NCBI GenBank assembly: GCA_023667315.1
Contig: JAMPAI010000013.1
Span: forward strand, 1-50,552
Length of the DNA stretch: 50,552 bases
Reading direction: 5' to 3'
DNA from: Ruminococcus flavefaciens
GTDB taxonomy: Bacteria > Bacteroidota > Bacteroidia > Bacteroidales > P3
Below, in pieces: positions 7,193-15,904 of this stretch. A program made the translations under genes and the position numbers. Position 1 is the first letter of the stretch, and every line of letters starts with the position of its first letter. The notes beneath the pieces were generated by a model. That model searched no databases. It was given only the letters and a program-made list of their open reading frames with translations, and was not told the origin of the DNA.

Positions 7193-7650
7193 AAATTTTA
7201 GAATTATATCGGAAAGGCTTTGACTCGGCGGTCGAAGAACTTATCGAAGAACGCGACGATATAACGACCTACGACACGCTGAAAGAATTTATTATATCAA
7301 AAATCAACGACGACAATTTAATCGTAGCCCTGCACGTATTGCAAGCGTTGGACGACTGCTACGCAATTTATTACAAGTACGATTACAGTATGGGAACGCT
7401 ATCGACGCCTACTCCGCTATTCGAAGAAGCCGACCTTGAAGAATTTTGCGACGGAAAGGCTTATACGGTTGACGCGCATATCAATTCGTTGGACGGCGGT
7501 ATGGACGAGATAACAATACTCGAAGAACGGCAACAAGGCAACCAGAAATACTATATCGCCAAATATAAAGATATTTTCTGCACGGCGATATTCAACGGCT
7601 TTACCTGTAGCTATTACGCAGACGATAAATACGGAGTAATTGAAGCGTGA
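7189..7650 (+). CDS. Acidic protein of unknown function
   Basis: A 153-residue protein. The ATG at 7189 overlaps the previous stop in ATGA, and AAAGGAAG lies upstream. It is acidic and rich in Tyr and Asp, with no membrane segment. It overlaps the next start in GTGA. It is part of the same tightly coupled run. Confidence 0.65.
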   Translation: MKILELYRKGFDSAVEELIEERDDITTYDTLKEFIISKINDDNLIVALHVLQALDDCYAIYYKYDYSMGTLSTPTPLFEEADLEEFCDGKAYTVDAHINSLDGGMDEITILEERQQGNQKYYIAKYKDIFCTAIFNGFTCSYYADDKYGVIEA

Positions 7651-7838
7651 AATATTTATTCTACTATTACAACAGCCAACGTTCTATTATCTTCTGTTAT
7701 TCGGAAAACGGTTATTACACCGACTGCACCTATATGGGCTATACGCTGAAAGAAGCGATAGCTAAATTCCGCAAGGACAACAACTTACAACGCAAACACA
7801 TTATCGTAAAAAATCTTTATGAAGGAGTTATTAAATGA
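7647..7838 (+). CDS. Small protein of unknown function (GTG start)
   Basis: A 63-residue protein that starts at GTG inside the overlap GTGA with the gene before, and overlaps the gene after in ATGA. It is tyrosine-rich at the N terminus (KYLFYYYNSQ) and basic at the C terminus. Start and stop coupling on both sides supports a real gene. Confidence 0.6.
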   Translation: MKYLFYYYNSQRSIIFCYSENGYYTDCTYMGYTLKEAIAKFRKDNNLQRKHIIVKNLYEGVIK

Positions 7839-8371
7839 AAACCAAAGAAACGATTTTATATGACAGCTATTACAGCGAAGAAAAAGAAAACAACGCCCGC
7901 CAATACCTTTTTGACGAATACGGCAACAAAGAAAAATGGAACTCGCCGCAAGACGTACCCAATTACAGAGTTTTCAGAGAAATAGAACTGCAAGACGATA
8001 TAGCTTGGGAAGGAATAAAATTCGACCTTGAAATACTATTCAAAAGCGACTACTTCCTTTTAACCGGTTATTGCGGAACTTGGCACGGAAATATGGAAGG
8101 CGGCAAGTTTATAAATACGCTTCCCGAACTATTAAGCGTTATGCGGCATTTGGACGATTTCCGTATATTAGACCGCAACGGACACTTTATAATCGAAGGC
8201 AGCCATCACGACGGTTCGGATAGATACGAACTTAAACGGCTTACCCGAAAAGGCTATGAGCTTGCAAATAATAACTACTTTGCAAATACAAGAGAGTTGC
8301 ATAACACGATTATGAAAAATAACCTTTATTCAGGCTTACCCCACTTTGCTCAAAAGGTATATTGCCTATGA
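7835..8371 (+). CDS. Protein of unknown function, phage/plasmid-type
   Basis: A 178-residue protein with AAGGAG before ATG. The C-terminal half holds a histidine-rich stretch GSHHDGSDRYELKRLTRKGY of a kind I recall in plasmid and conjugative-element proteins of unknown role. The mid part TGYCGTWHGNMEGG may bind metal or ligand, but no fold is assigned. It overlaps the next gene by 4 bases. Confidence 0.65.
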   Translation: MKTKETILYDSYYSEEKENNARQYLFDEYGNKEKWNSPQDVPNYRVFREIELQDDIAWEGIKFDLEILFKSDYFLLTGYCGTWHGNMEGGKFINTLPELLSVMRHLDDFRILDRNGHFIIEGSHHDGSDRYELKRLTRKGYELANNNYFANTRELHNTIMKNNLYSGLPHFAQKVYCL

Positions 8372-8586
8372 AAGATTACGGTTACAAACTCTGCTATAAA
8401 AAGCAAGGTAAAGAGAAATTAAAAATCTATATAATAACTAATTCTTACAACCTTGCCGAATTTCATATCCGCTGGTACGCAAAGCACTCTCCCCCAGACA
8501 AAACTTTACTTGACGTTACATGGGTTATCGTTCCCATAAAAACGTATGCCGAATATAAACGCCTATGGCGCGATTGCCCGTTCTAA
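8368..8586 (+). CDS. Small basic protein of unknown function
   Basis: A 72-residue protein. ATG at 8368 overlaps the previous stop (ATGA) and is preferred over the in-frame TTG two codons upstream. It is basic, with several Trp and Tyr. Its stop codon sits within the first arm of the following terminator hairpin. Confidence 0.55.
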   Translation: MKDYGYKLCYKKQGKEKLKIYIITNSYNLAEFHIRWYAKHSPPDKTLLDVTWVIVPIKTYAEYKRLWRDCPF

Positions 8587-8604
8587 AAGGAACGGCTTTT
8601 TTTA
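8576..8604 (+). terminator. Rho-independent terminator
   Basis: GCCCGTTC and GAACGGC pair with one bulge around TAAAAG, followed by TTTTTTT. It closes the run of small genes that starts at 5957. Confidence 0.75.
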
Positions 8605-8611
8605 ATTTTAT

Positions 8612-8679
8612 AAGCGTTCCGCTTAACCAATATATCTTAATTACTGAAACTGAATTTAAGCAAACAACAAATCAAACGA
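8612..8679 (+). promoter_or_regulatory. Repeated leader element, copy A (before pcfK-like gene)
   Basis: Hairpin AAGCGTTCCGCTT is followed by AACCAA, then ATCTTAATTACTGAAAC, then AAATCAAACG, ending just before AAAGGAG of the next gene. Copy B at 9840 and minus-strand copy C at 45618-45684 have the same order of hairpin, box and TAATCAAAC. Confidence 0.6.
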
Positions 8680-8699
8680 TTAAAGGAGTTAAAAAACAA

Positions 8700-9839
8700 A
8701 TGGTAAATTTAAACCTAAAAGCAGAAGGCAAACCGCAAGAACTTATACTTGCCTATTTGCAGGAAAATGCGAGCGAAGTACTTGCAGAAAAAATCAACAG
8801 CGGCGTGCCTATTGAAAAAGACGGTAAGCAGCTTATAAACAAAAAAGATTTAAAGAGCTTTATGGCTTATGCGAGCGCAGAAGCAAGGAAATTAGCGGCG
8901 AAAGGCGAAAACTCGGCTTGTATTGAAGATAACGTCGTTTACGGCTGGGCTATTCACTACTTTGAAGAAGACAGCATTGAAGGCACGCTTTATAATGCGG
9001 ACGGCACGGAATATAAGCCTGTTACAAAAGCAACACCCAAGCCCGCCGTAACGCCTGTGAAAACCGAACCGCAGAAACCCAAAGCCGAGCAGTCTTCACT
9101 TTTCGATATGCTTAACGCATCAGACCAAACCGGCGACCAAGAACCTGAAGATAATTCGGACGACGAAGACGACGGCGAAGAACTCAACAATGATTACACG
9201 CCCGAAGAATTACAGGAACTTGCAGACGAAGCGGAAGAAAGCGAAACGACGGAATCGCCAGAAGACCGCACCGCCGTAGAAAAAACGGATAAACCCCAAG
9301 ATATTACGGGGGGAATTAAAGCAACGCCTTTATACAAACACTATCTCGCAATACAGAAACAGTATGCAGACAGCGTTTTATTTTTACGTATAGGCGACTT
9401 CTATGAAGTACTCGGGAACAACGCATTAAAAGTTGCCGAACCGCTGAACCTGACGATTACGGGCAGAGACGTCGGACTTGAAGAACGTGTGCCTATGGTT
9501 GGCGTTCCCTACCACGCTTTCGACCCTTATCTTGCAAAACTTATAAAAGCGGGCTTTAAAATTGCTGTTGCCGAAGATATTGGCGACGTTACGGTTTTCC
9601 CCCAATACGACGAAGAAGAAATCGAAGAAATGTCCGAACAGCAAATGCGTGAGTTCGACAGCTACGTTGACGAAGAAACGGAAGAACTCCCTACCGTTTC
9701 AAAAATTGTAGGCTCGATAGACGACAGCGAAGATGACAACGGCACGGAAATACTTGATGCCGAAGCTGCAAAAGCGTTCGATAAAGAAGCGCTCTGCATT
9801 CTTTCCGTTTTATTCGACGGCGAAATTACTTTAGCATAA
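8700..9839 (+). CDS. PcfK-like protein fused to a MutS domain I module
   Basis: A 379-residue protein. ATG at 8700 with AAAGGAG (11 bases away) is chosen over a longer frame that would include the terminator and leader. Residues about 1-105 match PcfK-like proteins of conjugative plasmids (AYLQENASEVLAEKIN, then YGWAIHYFEEDS). An acidic, low-complexity linker follows (about 125-205). Residues about 210-300 are a stand-alone MutS N-terminal domain: YKHYLAIQKQYADSVLFLRI then GDFYEVLGNNA and ERVPMVGVPYHA. MutS-I is the mismatch-binding wedge domain in DNA repair; the clamp and ATPase domains are absent. The next gene is PcfJ-like, as in conjugative plasmids. Confidence 0.82.
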   Translation: MVNLNLKAEGKPQELILAYLQENASEVLAEKINSGVPIEKDGKQLINKKDLKSFMAYASAEARKLAAKGENSACIEDNVVYGWAIHYFEEDSIEGTLYNADGTEYKPVTKATPKPAVTPVKTEPQKPKAEQSSLFDMLNASDQTGDQEPEDNSDDEDDGEELNNDYTPEELQELADEAEESETTESPEDRTAVEKTDKPQDITGGIKATPLYKHYLAIQKQYADSVLFLRIGDFYEVLGNNALKVAEPLNLTITGRDVGLEERVPMVGVPYHAFDPYLAKLIKAGFKIAVAEDIGDVTVFPQYDEEEIEEMSEQQMREFDSYVDEETEELPTVSKIVGSIDDSEDDNGTEILDAEAAKAFDKEALCILSVLFDGEITLA

Positions 9840-9911
9840 GCAGCGTTCCGCTGCACCAAAGTATCTTAATTACTAAAACCAAAAAACAGCTTATCACTAA
9901 TCAAACAGGAG
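9840..9911 (+). promoter_or_regulatory. Repeated leader element, copy B (before pcfJ-like gene)
   Basis: Hairpin GCAGCG-TTC-CGCTGC begins right after the previous stop. Then come ACCAAAGTATCTTAATTACT and CAGCTTATCACTAATCAAAC, and AGGAG of the next gene. The second box matches minus-strand copy C over about 18 bases. Confidence 0.65.
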
Positions 9912-9919
9912 ATAAAAAA

Positions 9920-11257
9920 ATGAAAGCAGAAAATATAAAACCTATACCCAAACACATAGAAAAGCGTATCCGTGAGTTAGATAAAATACGTTGCCCCGAA
10001 CAAAAGGGCTTGCGCTTTTACGCCTATCTTACGACGATAAAAAAAGAACTCGTTAAGATAACCGTTGCCATGCGGAATAAAGGTAAGAGCGAACAGCTTA
10101 TAAAACAAGTAGCCGTTCACGGCGTGTATTCGGATATATGCCTTGTGCGTGATTTGGAATACTGTTATCTCGGTATTTACGCATACCGCGTCGGCTGGTA
10201 CGACGAAGGCATTAAATACCGCTACGATATAAGACCTTATTATAACGACGGCAAATGGTATTCCGTCGATTTCAAATATTACAATCCGTATGCGGAAGTC
10301 GTTAATATCGAGCTTGCCTTAAAATACTTCCCTTATTCGGCTGTTGATATTCTAAAGCCCGCTTGCCCTATAACTTATCTTCGCAAATATACCAAATATC
10401 CGCAAGCCGAATATCTGATAAAAGCGGGACTTGGAAAATTCGTCCGTTCCAAAATGATTTTAGAGCTTATAGGTAAAGATAAAAGGTTTTGCAAATGGCT
10501 GATGGCAAATAAGGAAGCGTTAGTTAAAAATCCTTATTATATTCCCGTCGTTATACGTTCTTATAAAACGGGCAAACCGCTTGACGAACTCCAAGCCTAT
10601 AAGGAAACCGTAATTATTCTGAAACGGCAGAGAAATTTACCCGCTCTACGCAAAGCGTTTAAAGATGATTTAGACCAACTTATAGATTATGTTTCTATAC
10701 AAAAGACGGGCGTAACTACATATAACGACTATTTCACGGCTTGCACCTATCTCGGTCTGGATATGACTGTTCCGAAAAACCGTTATCCGCACGATTTTAA
10801 GCGCTGGCACGATATTAGGATAGACGAATACAGGACGGCAATGGCAATAGCCGACGAAGAACAAAGAAAAGAGCTGTACGAAAAGTTTAAGCTCATAGCC
10901 GAAAAATACTTAACGTTACAGAGAAATTTAAACGACGCTTTTATTGTCGTTATAGCAAAGAGTCCGGCAGAGCTTATAAAAGAAGGCGATATTCTCCATC
11001 ATTGCGTAGGGCGTATGAATTACGACCAGCGAATGATACGGGAAGAATCGCTTATTTTCTTTATACGGAACGCTGCCGAACCCGACCTGCCGTTTGTTAC
11101 GGTAGAATACTCGGTTGCCAATAAAAAAGTACTTCAATGCTACGGCGATTACGATACAAGACCAAGCCAAGAAGTGCTTGATTTCGTAAACGATAAATGG
11201 TTGCCTTTCGCAAATAAAAAATTAAATAAAATAACGGCTACAACGATAGCCGCATAA
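9920..11257 (+). CDS. PcfJ-like protein
   Basis: A 445-residue protein with AGGAG upstream. The C-terminal third carries the PcfJ signature: GDILHHCVGRM, then an arginine-containing IFFIRN strand, PFVTVEYS and KVLQCYGDYD, then a tryptophan helix. PcfJ is encoded in conjugative plasmids such as pCF10 next to PcfK; its biochemical role is uncertain. The first two thirds are basic and helical. The gene follows the pcfK-like gene after the repeated leader, as a pair. Confidence in the family is high, in the function low. Confidence 0.85.
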   Translation: MKAENIKPIPKHIEKRIRELDKIRCPEQKGLRFYAYLTTIKKELVKITVAMRNKGKSEQLIKQVAVHGVYSDICLVRDLEYCYLGIYAYRVGWYDEGIKYRYDIRPYYNDGKWYSVDFKYYNPYAEVVNIELALKYFPYSAVDILKPACPITYLRKYTKYPQAEYLIKAGLGKFVRSKMILELIGKDKRFCKWLMANKEALVKNPYYIPVVIRSYKTGKPLDELQAYKETVIILKRQRNLPALRKAFKDDLDQLIDYVSIQKTGVTTYNDYFTACTYLGLDMTVPKNRYPHDFKRWHDIRIDEYRTAMAIADEEQRKELYEKFKLIAEKYLTLQRNLNDAFIVVIAKSPAELIKEGDILHHCVGRMNYDQRMIREESLIFFIRNAAEPDLPFVTVEYSVANKKVLQCYGDYDTRPSQEVLDFVNDKWLPFANKKLNKITATTIAA

Positions 11258-11267
11258 GGAGTAAAAA

Positions 11268-11564
11268 TTGGAAAATTATTTAGATAATTATATTGATGCC
11301 GTTACGACGGTGGAAGAATTTAAACACGGATATCCCGAACTTGCCGAACAAGCTGAAAAGGCAAAAGAATATTTAAAAGGGCGTTATCCAAACGCCGACG
11401 AAAAAGATTTTATCGTCATTAACGTTGAAAGCTATAATTGCATAGCCGCTATTGTTGAAGACGGTATTCCCTACACTCTCGATGAAATCATTGCGCCGTT
11501 CGATAAAAACACAATTTACCCCATACAGGGGCTTGTAACAAAATTTGCATTTAAAAGATATTAA
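11268..11564 (+). CDS. Small protein of unknown function (TTG start)
   Basis: A 98-residue protein starting at TTG with AAGGAG 7 bases upstream. It is acidic, with a helical N terminus (TVEEFKHGYPELAEQAEKAK) and mixed C terminus. It is cotranscribed with its neighbours (10-base gap before, 14 after). Confidence 0.65.
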   Translation: MENYLDNYIDAVTTVEEFKHGYPELAEQAEKAKEYLKGRYPNADEKDFIVINVESYNCIAAIVEDGIPYTLDEIIAPFDKNTIYPIQGLVTKFAFKRY

Positions 11565-11578
11565 AGGAATTAAATGAT

Positions 11579-11866
11579 ATGAATAACTATTTCAGAATTA
11601 CAGGTTATTACCACGCAAAAGACGTTTGCTTTATTGCAGATTGTTACGGCAAGTTTAACGAGCTGTACGACTTTTCTTCCTATCTGATAGACAAGGGCGT
11701 AAAAGTCGTTAAAGCAAGAGCCGAAGGGCGTTTTGAGTTCGGCAACATACCGAAAGCAGCGCCCGATAAGGCGTACTTGATTTTACGCGCCTGCGATAAA
11801 GGACAGCCGAAGTTAAACGGCGATATTATCGAAGTCAACGGCAAAACTTATTCTTTAAGGAGTTAA
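11579..11866 (+). CDS. Small protein of unknown function
   Basis: A 95-residue soluble protein with AAAGGAAT upstream. It opens with a strand/tyrosine-rich stretch (YFRITGYYHAKDVCFIAD) and shows no clear motif. It is followed after 3 bases by the methylase-like gene, so it is in the same transcript. Confidence 0.65.
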   Translation: MNNYFRITGYYHAKDVCFIADCYGKFNELYDFSSYLIDKGVKVVKARAEGRFEFGNIPKAAPDKAYLILRACDKGQPKLNGDIIEVNGKTYSLRS

Positions 11867-11869
11867 GCT

Positions 11870-12676
11870 ATGCCGCCGTTCACTTTCGATTTCTCAAGCA
11901 AAAAACCTAATATAAACTACGTTCCCGAACAAGACCAAACAGTTGCCCGCATCCGCAAGGATACGGGCAATTATTGTCCTTACCCCATACCCACCGTAAG
12001 CGAGATTATAAAAGATATTGACAAGCTCTGTTATCGTGTTGATTTACACACATTTATGTCTAATATGTTTGAATGCGGTGCGGCAGCCATTTCCAATAAG
12101 TTTGATTTAACTAAATACGACAAACGCGAAGAACGCTACAAAGAAATTATGAAATCATACCAGCCGCCCGAACAGCAAGCAATGCGGGAAATTTTCGGGA
12201 AGATTTATGCGCTGCTTTCTTCTGTCGTTTATGAGAACGGGAAATTTGCCGATTATCTGGGTGAAATATTTATGCGCACAAAACAAGGCAATAGCAAGAA
12301 CGGACAATTCTTTACGCCTTACTGCGTTTCGAAACTGTGTGCAAAAATGATAATTACCGACGAAATACTTAATAAAGCGAAAAACGAAATAATCACTATC
12401 GGCGACCCTTGCTGCGGCAGCGGCGGAATGTTGATTGCAGGACTTGACGTTTTGTATAACGATTATAATGTAAACTATACACGTAATTGCTTTATAGAAT
12501 GCGGCGATATTGACTCGCGTTGCGTTCACATGGCTTATTTGCAATTATCGCTTGCCGGAGTTCCTGCTATCATAAAGCACCAAGACGCACTATCAAGAAA
12601 GCTATGGGACGTATGGAAAACACCCGCTTATATATTGCAATATTATAGGTTTTATAAATACGAAAATCTTAATTAG
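11870..12676 (+). CDS. Short N6-adenine DNA methylase-like protein without catalytic NPPY
   Basis: A 268-residue protein of the HsdM-like class. It has GQFFTP before motif I (GDPCCGSGGML, about 182-192) and then FIECGDIDSRCVHMAYLQLS, the usual next element. The catalytic motif IV (NPPF/NPPY) should follow after about 40 residues. Here the chain instead reads WDVWKTPAYIL and ends. AdoMet binding is plausible; methyl transfer is doubtful. Similar short forms occur in conjugative elements and might interfere with restriction. It is the last gene of the plus-strand module. Confidence 0.78.
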   Translation: MPPFTFDFSSKKPNINYVPEQDQTVARIRKDTGNYCPYPIPTVSEIIKDIDKLCYRVDLHTFMSNMFECGAAAISNKFDLTKYDKREERYKEIMKSYQPPEQQAMREIFGKIYALLSSVVYENGKFADYLGEIFMRTKQGNSKNGQFFTPYCVSKLCAKMIITDEILNKAKNEIITIGDPCCGSGGMLIAGLDVLYNDYNVNYTRNCFIECGDIDSRCVHMAYLQLSLAGVPAIIKHQDALSRKLWDVWKTPAYILQYYRFYKYENLN

Positions 12677-12712
12677 AATTTATTATTAAATTATTATTAA
12701 ATAATAAAAGTT

Positions 12713-12749
12713 AAAAGCCCGAAGTCCTTACGGATTTCGGGCTTTTTTT
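12713..12749. terminator. Bidirectional terminator
   Basis: AAAAGCCCGAA(G)TCC and GGATTTCGGGCTTTT pair, with T runs on both sides. It ends both the plus-strand accessory module and the converging 14-gene sugar operon. An AT-rich TTATTATTAAA repeat lies just left of it. Confidence 0.85.
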
Positions 12750-12766
12750 ATGTTTTCCGCTTAATA

Positions 12767-13759
12767 TTATGCTTTACTAAAATCTAACTTAATATAGCAC
12801 CCTTTAACTTCTTCCTTTTTTATAATCGGCTTATCAAAACCTTCCATATTTATTGCGTTAGGGCAGAATTGCGCTTCCAAACAAAAGCCCGCCCATTCCC
12901 TATAAGCGACGGCTTTTCCGTTACAAGGTTTTAATGCGCCCGCCGTATAGAGCTGCAAACAAGGCATATCCGTGTATAAGTCCATTTTTATACCCGTCTT
13001 TAAACTTTCTGCGTGGGCGGCGTGTTCGCTTAACAAAATAAAATTGTTGTCGTAACCGTTAGTGAATTTCAATTCTTCGCTTCCGAAATTCTCCCCTATT
13101 CGCCTTAATGCTTTAAAATCGTAAGACGTTCCGTTTACAGCTCTCTTTTCGCCCGTGGGAATAAGTCCGCTATCTACGGGCGTATAAAAGTCGGCGTTTA
13201 TTTGCAATAGGTTATCTCTGCAATCTCCGCCGCTTTCGCCGTCCAAATTAAAGTAGGCGTGGCAAGTAGGATTCCACAAGGTATCATTGTCGCTTTTTGC
13301 TTTGTATTCGATTAAAAGCGCGCTATTGTCAACCGTAAACTTTACCGTAAATTCAAGCGTGGCGGGATATTTTTCCTCGCCGTCTGAACTTACATATTTT
13401 AAAGTAATTGAATTTGTATTTTGCTTAACGACTTCGAACAGCCTTTTATCGAAGCCGATAGTCCCGCCGTGCAAATGGTTTTCGCCGTCGTTTTTATTTA
13501 GGAAATAAGGTTTGCCGTTGAGAACGAATCTTCCACCCGCAATTCTGTTCGCAACTCTTCCTATCGTTGCACCCGCATAGCTTCCGCTGTTTGCATATTC
13601 TTTATAGGAATTAAAGCCCAAAATTATATCTACGCCGTTTACTCTAAGCACGTTGAGCCTTGCGCCCAAGTCGCAAATATCCGCTTCGATATTTCCTTTT
13701 TTTATCGTGTAGAGATATACTTCTCTGCCGTTTATTCTATCGTAAATTTTTCTTTTCAT
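12767..13759 (-). CDS. galM: Aldose 1-epimerase (galactose mutarotase)
   Basis: A 330-residue enzyme that interconverts alpha and beta anomers of aldoses so that galactokinase gets alpha-galactose freed from beta-galactosides. Family marks: GRVANRIAGG near residue 70, ENHLHGGTIGFDKR near 95, the catalytic histidine in THAYFNLDG (about 166-175), and the catalytic glutamate in LEAQFCPNAIN. It is the last gene of the operon, 1 base after galE. Length is normal. Confidence 0.93.
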   Translation of the reverse strand: MKRKIYDRINGREVYLYTIKKGNIEADICDLGARLNVLRVNGVDIILGFNSYKEYANSGSYAGATIGRVANRIAGGRFVLNGKPYFLNKNDGENHLHGGTIGFDKRLFEVVKQNTNSITLKYVSSDGEEKYPATLEFTVKFTVDNSALLIEYKAKSDNDTLWNPTCHAYFNLDGESGGDCRDNLLQINADFYTPVDSGLIPTGEKRAVNGTSYDFKALRRIGENFGSEELKFTNGYDNNFILLSEHAAHAESLKTGIKMDLYTDMPCLQLYTAGALKPCNGKAVAYREWAGFCLEAQFCPNAINMEGFDKPIIKKEEVKGCYIKLDFSKA

Positions 13760-13760
13760 A

Positions 13761-14768
13761 CTACCCGTTATATCCGTTTGGATAGTTGCTATGCCACTTC
13801 CACGCCGAAGAAATAATATCTTCCATCGTCTTTTCGGGCTTCCAACCGAGAATTTCCCTCGCCTTTTTATTGGACGCCGTTAAAACCGCGGGGTCGCCCG
13901 CTCTTCTTTCGCCGTAAACTACTTTTATATCCTTGCCCGTAATCTTTTTGGCTGCATCTATGACTTCCTTTACCGTGGAACCGATTTCCGTACCCAAATT
14001 AAATATATCACTTTTACCGCCGTCCAACAGATATTTAACCGCTGCAACATGCGCTCTGGCAAGGTCGTAAACATGAATATAATCTCTTACGCAAGTGCCG
14101 TCCCGTGTGGGATAGTCAGTACCGTAAACGCTTATACTTTCCCTCACTCCCGCCGCCGCTTGAAGTATTATGGGAATTAAATGTGTTTCGGGGTTGTGAG
14201 CTTCACCTATAAACCCGCTTTCGTGCGCGCCGCAAGCATTGAAATATCTGAGCGAAACGTAATTCAGTCCGTGAGCGTTCGCCGTCCACTTAAACATCTT
14301 TTCCATAGACAGCTTCGTTTCGCCGTAGGTATTAGTCGGAATTGTATCGTCAGTTTCCAAAATAGGAATACTCTTCGGTTCGCCATAAGTCGCCGCCGTG
14401 GACGAGAACACTATTTTATCAACGTTTTCTTCTACCATTGCCTGTAAAAGCTGTTTCGTTCCGTAAAGATTATTTTCGTAATATTTAAGGGGGTCGGCCA
14501 TACTTTCGCCTACAAGCGAGAAAGCGGCAAAGTGAATTACGGCGTCTATATTTTCGTCTTTCAAAACTTTTCGGACGACTTCTTTAAATCTAATATCTGT
14601 TTTATATAAAGGTAATTCTTTACCTGTAATTTTGCGTAATCTTTTAACGCTTTCTTCCGTAGAAGTAGAAAGATTATCCAAAATAACAACATCGTATTCG
14701 TCCGCACAAAGTTGCGCTACCGTATGACTGCCTATGTATCCCGCACCGCCCGTTACTAAAATTTTCAT
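13761..14768 (-). CDS. galE: UDP-glucose 4-epimerase
   Basis: A 335-residue short-chain dehydrogenase-type enzyme that interconverts UDP-galactose and UDP-glucose with bound NAD. It shows the NAD motif TGGAGYIGSH at residues 6-15, the serine region FSSTAATYG and the YGETK catalytic tyrosine-lysine pair. It completes the Leloir pathway with galK and galT just upstream. Normal length. An AGGAG site precedes ATG. Confidence 0.96.
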   Translation of the reverse strand: MKILVTGGAGYIGSHTVAQLCADEYDVVILDNLSTSTEESVKRLRKITGKELPLYKTDIRFKEVVRKVLKDENIDAVIHFAAFSLVGESMADPLKYYENNLYGTKQLLQAMVEENVDKIVFSSTAATYGEPKSIPILETDDTIPTNTYGETKLSMEKMFKWTANAHGLNYVSLRYFNACGAHESGFIGEAHNPETHLIPIILQAAAGVRESISVYGTDYPTRDGTCVRDYIHVYDLARAHVAAVKYLLDGGKSDIFNLGTEIGSTVKEVIDAAKKITGKDIKVVYGERRAGDPAVLTASNKKAREILGWKPEKTMEDIISSAWKWHSNYPNGYNG

Positions 14769-14779
14769 ATTTAACTCCT

Positions 14780-15904
14780 CTATTTTAACTTCTTTACGGT
14801 TATTCCATCTGCAATTTCAATGTTGTAACACTTTGCCTTATAACCCGTTTCATTTTCATAATTTATACAAACGTGTTCTTTAAATTCTTCCAACCCGTTT
14901 GTCTTAACTATTGAAATAGTAGAACCGCCGAAACCCGCGCCGGTCATTCTCGCGCCTACGCAAGCCCAATGGTTTTGTGCGGCATTTGCAAGAATATCCA
15001 ATTCTCTGCCCGTAACCTCGAATAATTTAGATAACGAATTGTGCGATTGATTTAAAAGTTTTCCCAAAAACTGCATATTGCCGACCTGCATAACTTGTTT
15101 TGCAAGTCTAACCCTTTCGCACTCTTCCACAACGTGCCGTGCGCGCATTTTGAGTTTTTTAGGCAATATAGTTGCGTGGTGTTTGAACTGCGTTGGCGTA
15201 AGCTCGGCAAGACTTTCGATATTTATACCATTTTGTAATATTCGCAGCGCTTCTTCCGTTTCGGCGCGTCGTTCGTTGTATTTACTTTCTATAAGGTTAT
15301 GCGGCTTGTTGCAATCTATTATCACAAGCGAATAATCGCCAAGCCTTAAAGGAAGATATTCACATTCAAGCGTTGAACAGTCCAAAAGCATAGCGAAATC
15401 TTTTTTGCCGCAAGCCGAAGCATATTGGTCCATTATTCCGCAATTTACGCCCGCATATTCTCTTTCCGCCTGTTGCGCCTTTAAAGCTATTTCTACTTTG
15501 TTAAGCTCTTCGCCCGCTATCGTTGCAAGTGCGGCTATCGTACTGACTTCTATCGCCGCAGAAGAAGAAAGCCCCGACCCGAAAGGCACGGTACAGTCTT
15601 GCAACATGTCGCAACCCAAAATCTTGTGTCCCGCGCGTTGCCACATTAAAGCCGCGCCCGCTTGATAATTGCCGTATTTCAAGCCTTTATAGCACTCTAA
15701 CTTATCTATATCAAGCGTTACCTTATCAGGCAAGGTAGTCCAACTTAAATTTATTTGATTAGTTCCGTTTGGGCGCACATAAACGGTATTTTTTAAAGAC
15801 AGCGCCGCAGGCATTACCTTACCGCCGCAATAGTCCACGTGTTCGCCTATTATATTCACTCTGCCCGCCGCAGAAACTTTATACGTATATTCTTTTTCGT
15901 CCAT
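14780..15904 (-). CDS. galK: Galactokinase
   Basis: A 374-residue GHMP kinase that phosphorylates galactose at C1. The galactokinase signature GRVNIIGEHVDYCGG lies at about 14-28. The phosphate-binding loop is PFGSGLSSSAAIEVS near 108-122. The third GHMP motif GARMTGAGFGG is near 320. Its ATG overlaps the galT stop by one base, so they are translated together. Confidence 0.95.
   Translation of the reverse strand: MDEKEYTYKVSAAGRVNIIGEHVDYCGGKVMPAALSLKNTVYVRPNGTNQINLSWTTLPDKVTLDIDKLECYKGLKYGNYQAGAALMWQRAGHKILGCDMLQDCTVPFGSGLSSSAAIEVSTIAALATIAGEELNKVEIALKAQQAEREYAGVNCGIMDQYASACGKKDFAMLLDCSTLECEYLPLRLGDYSLVIIDCNKPHNLIESKYNERRAETEEALRILQNGINIESLAELTPTQFKHHATILPKKLKMRARHVVEECERVRLAKQVMQVGNMQFLGKLLNQSHNSLSKLFEVTGRELDILANAAQNHWACVGARMTGAGFGGSTISIVKTNGLEEFKEHVCINYENETGYKAKCYNIEIADGITVKKLK

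Noticed and set aside
8565-8699. 45-codon N-terminal extension of the PcfK-like gene
   Set aside because: It would run through a terminator and the repeated leader; ATG 8700 has a ribosome site and begins the conserved domain.
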